DNA of 64,000 bases from positions 62,001 to 126,000 of the forward strand of contig NZ_FNRO01000005.1 in assembly GCF_900107745.1 (NCBI RefSeq). Direction: 5' to 3'. The DNA comes from Variovorax sp. YR216 (GTDB lineage Bacteria; Pseudomonadota; Gammaproteobacteria; Burkholderiales; Burkholderiaceae_C). Each line of letters opens with the position of its first letter. Within the stretch, counting starts at the first letter, position 1. The translations under genes and the position numbers were made by a program. Shown piece after piece: positions 61,666 to 64,000 of this stretch. A model generated the notes under the pieces. The model saw only the letters and a program-made list of their open reading frames with translations, ran no database searches and was not told the DNA's origin.

Positions 61666-63126
61666 TCACGCCGTCCCGCCGACCGTGAGGCCATCGATGC
61701 GCAAGGTGGGCTGGCCGACACCGACCGGCACGCTCTGGCCTTCCTTGCCGCAGGTGCCCACGCCCGAGTCGAGCGCCATGTCGTTGCCGATCATCTTGAC
61801 GCGCGTGAGTGCGTCGGGGCCGTTGCCCACCAGCGTCGCGCCCTTCACCGGGTACTGGATCTTGCCGTTCTCCACCCAGTACGCTTCGCTGGCCGAGAAC
61901 ACGAACTTGCCACTGGTGATGTCGACCTGACCGCCGCCGAAGTTGACCGCGTACAGCCCCTTCTTGATGCTCGCGACGATTTCATCCGGCGCGTGGCTGC
62001 CGCCCAGCATGTAGGTGTTCGTCATGCGCGGCATCGGCGAGTGCGCATAGCTTTCGCGCCGGCCGTTGCCGGTGGGCGCGGTCTTCATCAAGCGAGCATT
62101 GAGCGAATCCTGGATGTAGCCCTTGAGGATGCCGTCCTCGATCAGCACGTTGCGCTGCGTCGGATTGCCTTCGTCGTCGACATTGAGCGAGCCGCGGCGG
62201 TCGGCGATGGTGCCGTCGTCGAGCACCGTCACGCCCTTGGCGGCGACCCGCTCGCCGATCCGGCCCGAGAAGGCGCTGGAGCCCTTGCGGTTGAAGTCGC
62301 CCTCCAGCCCGTGGCCGATGGCTTCGTGCAATAGGATGCCGGGCCAGCCGGGGCCGAGCACGACGGTCATTTCGCCGGCCGGCGCGGGGCGCGAATCCAG
62401 ATTGGTGAGCGCGGACTTGACCGCCTGGTCGACGTACTCGGCGATGTGCTCGTCATCGAAATAGGCCAGCCCGAACCGGCCGCCGCCGCCGCCCGATCCG
62501 ACTTCGCGCCGCCCGTTCTGCTCGGCAATCACCGTCACCGAGAGACGCACCAGCGGACGCACATCCGCCGCCAGCGTGCCATCGGCGCGCGCCATTAGCA
62601 CCACGTCGTATTCGCTCGCGAGCCCGGCCATGACCTGCGAGACGCGCGGATCGCGCGAGCGCGCCAGCTTCTCGACCTTTTCGAGCAGTTGGACCTTGCC
62701 GGTGCTGTCGAGCGTGGCGATCGGGTCGATGCCGCCGTAGAGCGAGCGGCTGCCCGCGATCTTGCGTGCCGGCGCCTTGACGCGCGCCGAGCGCCCGGCG
62801 GCCGAGATGCTGCGCACCGTGCGTGCCGCATCGAGCAGCGAGGCTTCCGAGATGTCGTCCGAATAGGCAAAGGCGGTCTTTTCGCCGCTGACCGCGCGCA
62901 CGCCGACGCCCTGGTCGATGCTGAAGCTGCCGGTCTTGACGATGCCTTCCTCGAGGCTCCAGCCTTCGCTGCGCGTGTACTGGAAGTAGAGATCGGCGTC
63001 ATCCACCTTGTGCGCGGCGATCTCGGCGAGCGCACGCGAGAGGTGCGATTCGTCGAGACCGAATGGCGTGAGCAGGAGTTGCTGCGCCGTGGCGAGGCGC
63101 TCGATGGTGGGTTCGCGGGAAATCAT
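61666..63126 (-). CDS. tldD: metalloprotease TldD
   Basis: A 486-residue TldD that, with TldE/PmbA, forms a heteromeric zinc protease involved in peptide maturation and antitoxin turnover. HEAIGHGLEGD near the middle is the HExxxH zinc motif, and the C-terminal GTCGKEGQSVPVGVG segment is conserved in TldD. No partner gene is adjacent, as is common. The start ATG at 63126 lies 6 bases after a TAGAAT, so the transcript is probably leaderless; a TTG three bases earlier is an alternative. A dispersed repeat lies directly upstream. Confidence 0.93.
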   Translation of the reverse strand: MISREPTIERLATAQQLLLTPFGLDESHLSRALAEIAAHKVDDADLYFQYTRSEGWSLEEGIVKTGSFSIDQGVGVRAVSGEKTAFAYSDDISEASLLDAARTVRSISAAGRSARVKAPARKIAGSRSLYGGIDPIATLDSTGKVQLLEKVEKLARSRDPRVSQVMAGLASEYDVVLMARADGTLAADVRPLVRLSVTVIAEQNGRREVGSGGGGGRFGLAYFDDEHIAEYVDQAVKSALTNLDSRPAPAGEMTVVLGPGWPGILLHEAIGHGLEGDFNRKGSSAFSGRIGERVAAKGVTVLDDGTIADRRGSLNVDDEGNPTQRNVLIEDGILKGYIQDSLNARLMKTAPTGNGRRESYAHSPMPRMTNTYMLGGSHAPDEIVASIKKGLYAVNFGGGQVDITSGKFVFSASEAYWVENGKIQYPVKGATLVGNGPDALTRVKMIGNDMALDSGVGTCGKEGQSVPVGVGQPTLRIDGLTVGGTA

Positions 63127-63138
63127 CAAGGGATTCTA
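63127..63138 (-). promoter_or_regulatory. leaderless-type -10 before tldD
   Basis: Minus strand TAGAAT (63138-63133), then 6 bases to the ATG at 63126. It overlaps the outward end of repeat copy E6. Confidence 0.5.
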
Positions 63139-63236
63139 GGCTCGCCCCCAGGCTGCGCGCACTTCGTGTCGCTTCGCCATCCCCCGACCGGGGGCAACAC
63201 CGGCGGCCCGGCGGAGCCGGTTCCGCGGTATTCCAC
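63138..63236 (+). repeat. dispersed repeat, copy E6
   Basis: A full copy: GGCTCGCCCCCAGGCTGC, CACTTCGTGT, a CCCCC/GGGGG hairpin, GGCGGCCCGGCGGAGCCGGT and CCGCGG. It lies between rodA and tldD. Confidence 0.85.
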
Positions 63237-63263
63237 GAACGGGCCGGGCTTCGCCGGCCGGCT

Positions 63264-64000
63264 TCAGGTCTGGACCAAGCGCTTGGCGCGGGCGATGGAC
63301 ATCAGGATGCCGAGCCCCAGGCCCAGCGTGACCATCGCGGTGCCGCCGTAGCTGATGAAGGGCAGCGGCACGCCGACGACGGGCAGGATGCCGCTCACCA
63401 TGCCCATGTTCACGAAGGCATAGGTGAAGAAGATCATGGTGACCGCGCCGCCCAGCAGGCGCGAGAAGAGCGTCGGCGCGTCGAGCGCGATGATCAGGCC
63501 GCGGAAGATCAGGAAGATGAACGAGGCGATCAGGAACAGGTTGCCGACGAGACCGAACTCCTCGGAGTACGCCGCGAAGATGAAGTCGGTCGTGCGCTCG
63601 GGGATGAACTCGAGGTGCGTCTGCGTGCCCTGCATGAATCCCTTGCCGGGCACGCCACCGGAGCCGATCGCGATCATCCCCTGGATGATGTGGAAGCCCT
63701 TGCCGAGCGGATCCTTGGTCGGGTCGAGCAGCGTGCAGACGCGCTGCTTCTGGTAGTCGTGAAGGATTCGCCAGTCGAAGCCGTCGGCACACAACTGCGA
63801 TTCGAACCCGACGATCAGCGCCACCGCGATCAGTCCGAGCACCACCGGGGGCACGATGAGCTTCCAGGGCAGCCCCGCAAAGAAGATCACCGACAGCCCG
63901 GTCGCCAGCACCAGCAGTGCGGTCCCGAGATCAGGCTGCTTCATGATGAGCCCGACCGGCACCGCGAGCAGCACCGTCGCCACCACGAAGTCCAGCGCGC
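63264..64000 (-). CDS. rodA: rod-shape protein RodA (3' part, cut by window edge)
   Basis: The C-terminal ~245 residues of a SEDS peptidoglycan polymerase. Several membrane helices and KQPDLGTALLVLATG, DYQKQRVCTLLDPTKDPLGK, IAIGSGGVPGKG and EFIPERTTDFIFAAYSEEFG match RodA rather than FtsW. GVPLPFISYGGTAMV near the end is the SEDS hallmark. The gene continues beyond position 64000, so its start is not visible. It works with PBP2 in cell elongation. Confidence 0.93.
   Translation of the reverse strand, partial: ALDFVVATVLLAVPVGLIMKQPDLGTALLVLATGLSVIFFAGLPWKLIVPPVVLGLIAVALIVGFESQLCADGFDWRILHDYQKQRVCTLLDPTKDPLGKGFHIIQGMIAIGSGGVPGKGFMQGTQTHLEFIPERTTDFIFAAYSEEFGLVGNLFLIASFIFLIFRGLIIALDAPTLFSRLLGGAVTMIFFTYAFVNMGMVSGILPVVGVPLPFISYGGTAMVTLGLGLGILMSIARAKRLVQT

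Overview
The window is GC-rich, densely packed bacterial chromosome from a betaproteobacterium. Gene content, gene order (ffh / ccsA-like / pilS / pilR / ampD / nrdA / nrdB; tlpA / accB / accC / prmA) and a family of roughly 95-bp dispersed repeats point to the Comamonadaceae, most likely Variovorax or a close relative. That placement is an inference; no rRNA gene is present to confirm it.

Layout. (1) 1-4680: a small unknown gene, two tandem and partly identical family-2 glycosyltransferases, and a Wzm/Wzt polysaccharide ABC exporter. (2) 4683-12356: housekeeping genes: a ROK sugar kinase, a HisN-type phosphatase, a TauD-type dioxygenase, a MidA-type methyltransferase, a pteridine/folate pair (SDR + folB), ttcA, a lipoprotein and a histidine phosphatase. 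(3) 12357-27457: a hybrid NRPS-PKS cluster with two megasynthases (A-T-KS-AT-ACP-aminotransferase, then C-A-T-C-T), a Sfp-type activating enzyme and two alpha/beta hydrolases of the kind otherwise seen beside exosortase/exopolysaccharide loci. It converges on an RND efflux pump plus adaptor (27477-31873). (4) 32101-37673: a small exported protein, miaB, and the glrK-qseG-glrR two-component locus. (5) 37674-40085: opgH behind a sigma-54-type promoter with GlrR-type operators. (6) 40230-46601: ffh, then divergently a ccsA-like gene, a small zinc-ribbon protein, pilS, pilR and ampD, mostly with overlapping ends. (7) 46602-51935: class Ia ribonucleotide reductase behind paired NrdR boxes, then a lysine/alanine-rich histone-like gene with a 45-bp tandem repeat. 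(8) 52002-58306: a minus-strand run of a PfkB kinase, a DUF3426 protein, prmA, accC, accB, tlpA and an unknown gene. (9) 58384-64000: mpl, a cupin, aroG with a leader-peptide attenuator, tldD and the 3' part of rodA.

How the genes may work together. The NRPS-PKS line reads as a Val-like starter, one malonyl extension whose beta-keto group is transaminated, then Gly. This would give a peptide-like product built on a vicinal diamine. The last C-T module has neither an adenylation domain nor a thioesterase, so release must occur in trans or by an unusual route. A 13-bp box (GTGAAACTTTTGT) occurs ahead of both the megasynthase gene and the polysaccharide-export operon, which suggests joint control. 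Three further regulatory signals can be read directly: an aromatic-codon leader peptide plus terminator before aroG, a TGTC-N10-GACA operator with a -24/-12 promoter between glrR and opgH, and -10 hexamers 6-7 nt ahead of many start codons, implying widespread leaderless transcripts. No tRNA, rRNA, insertion sequence, prophage or CRISPR array was found.
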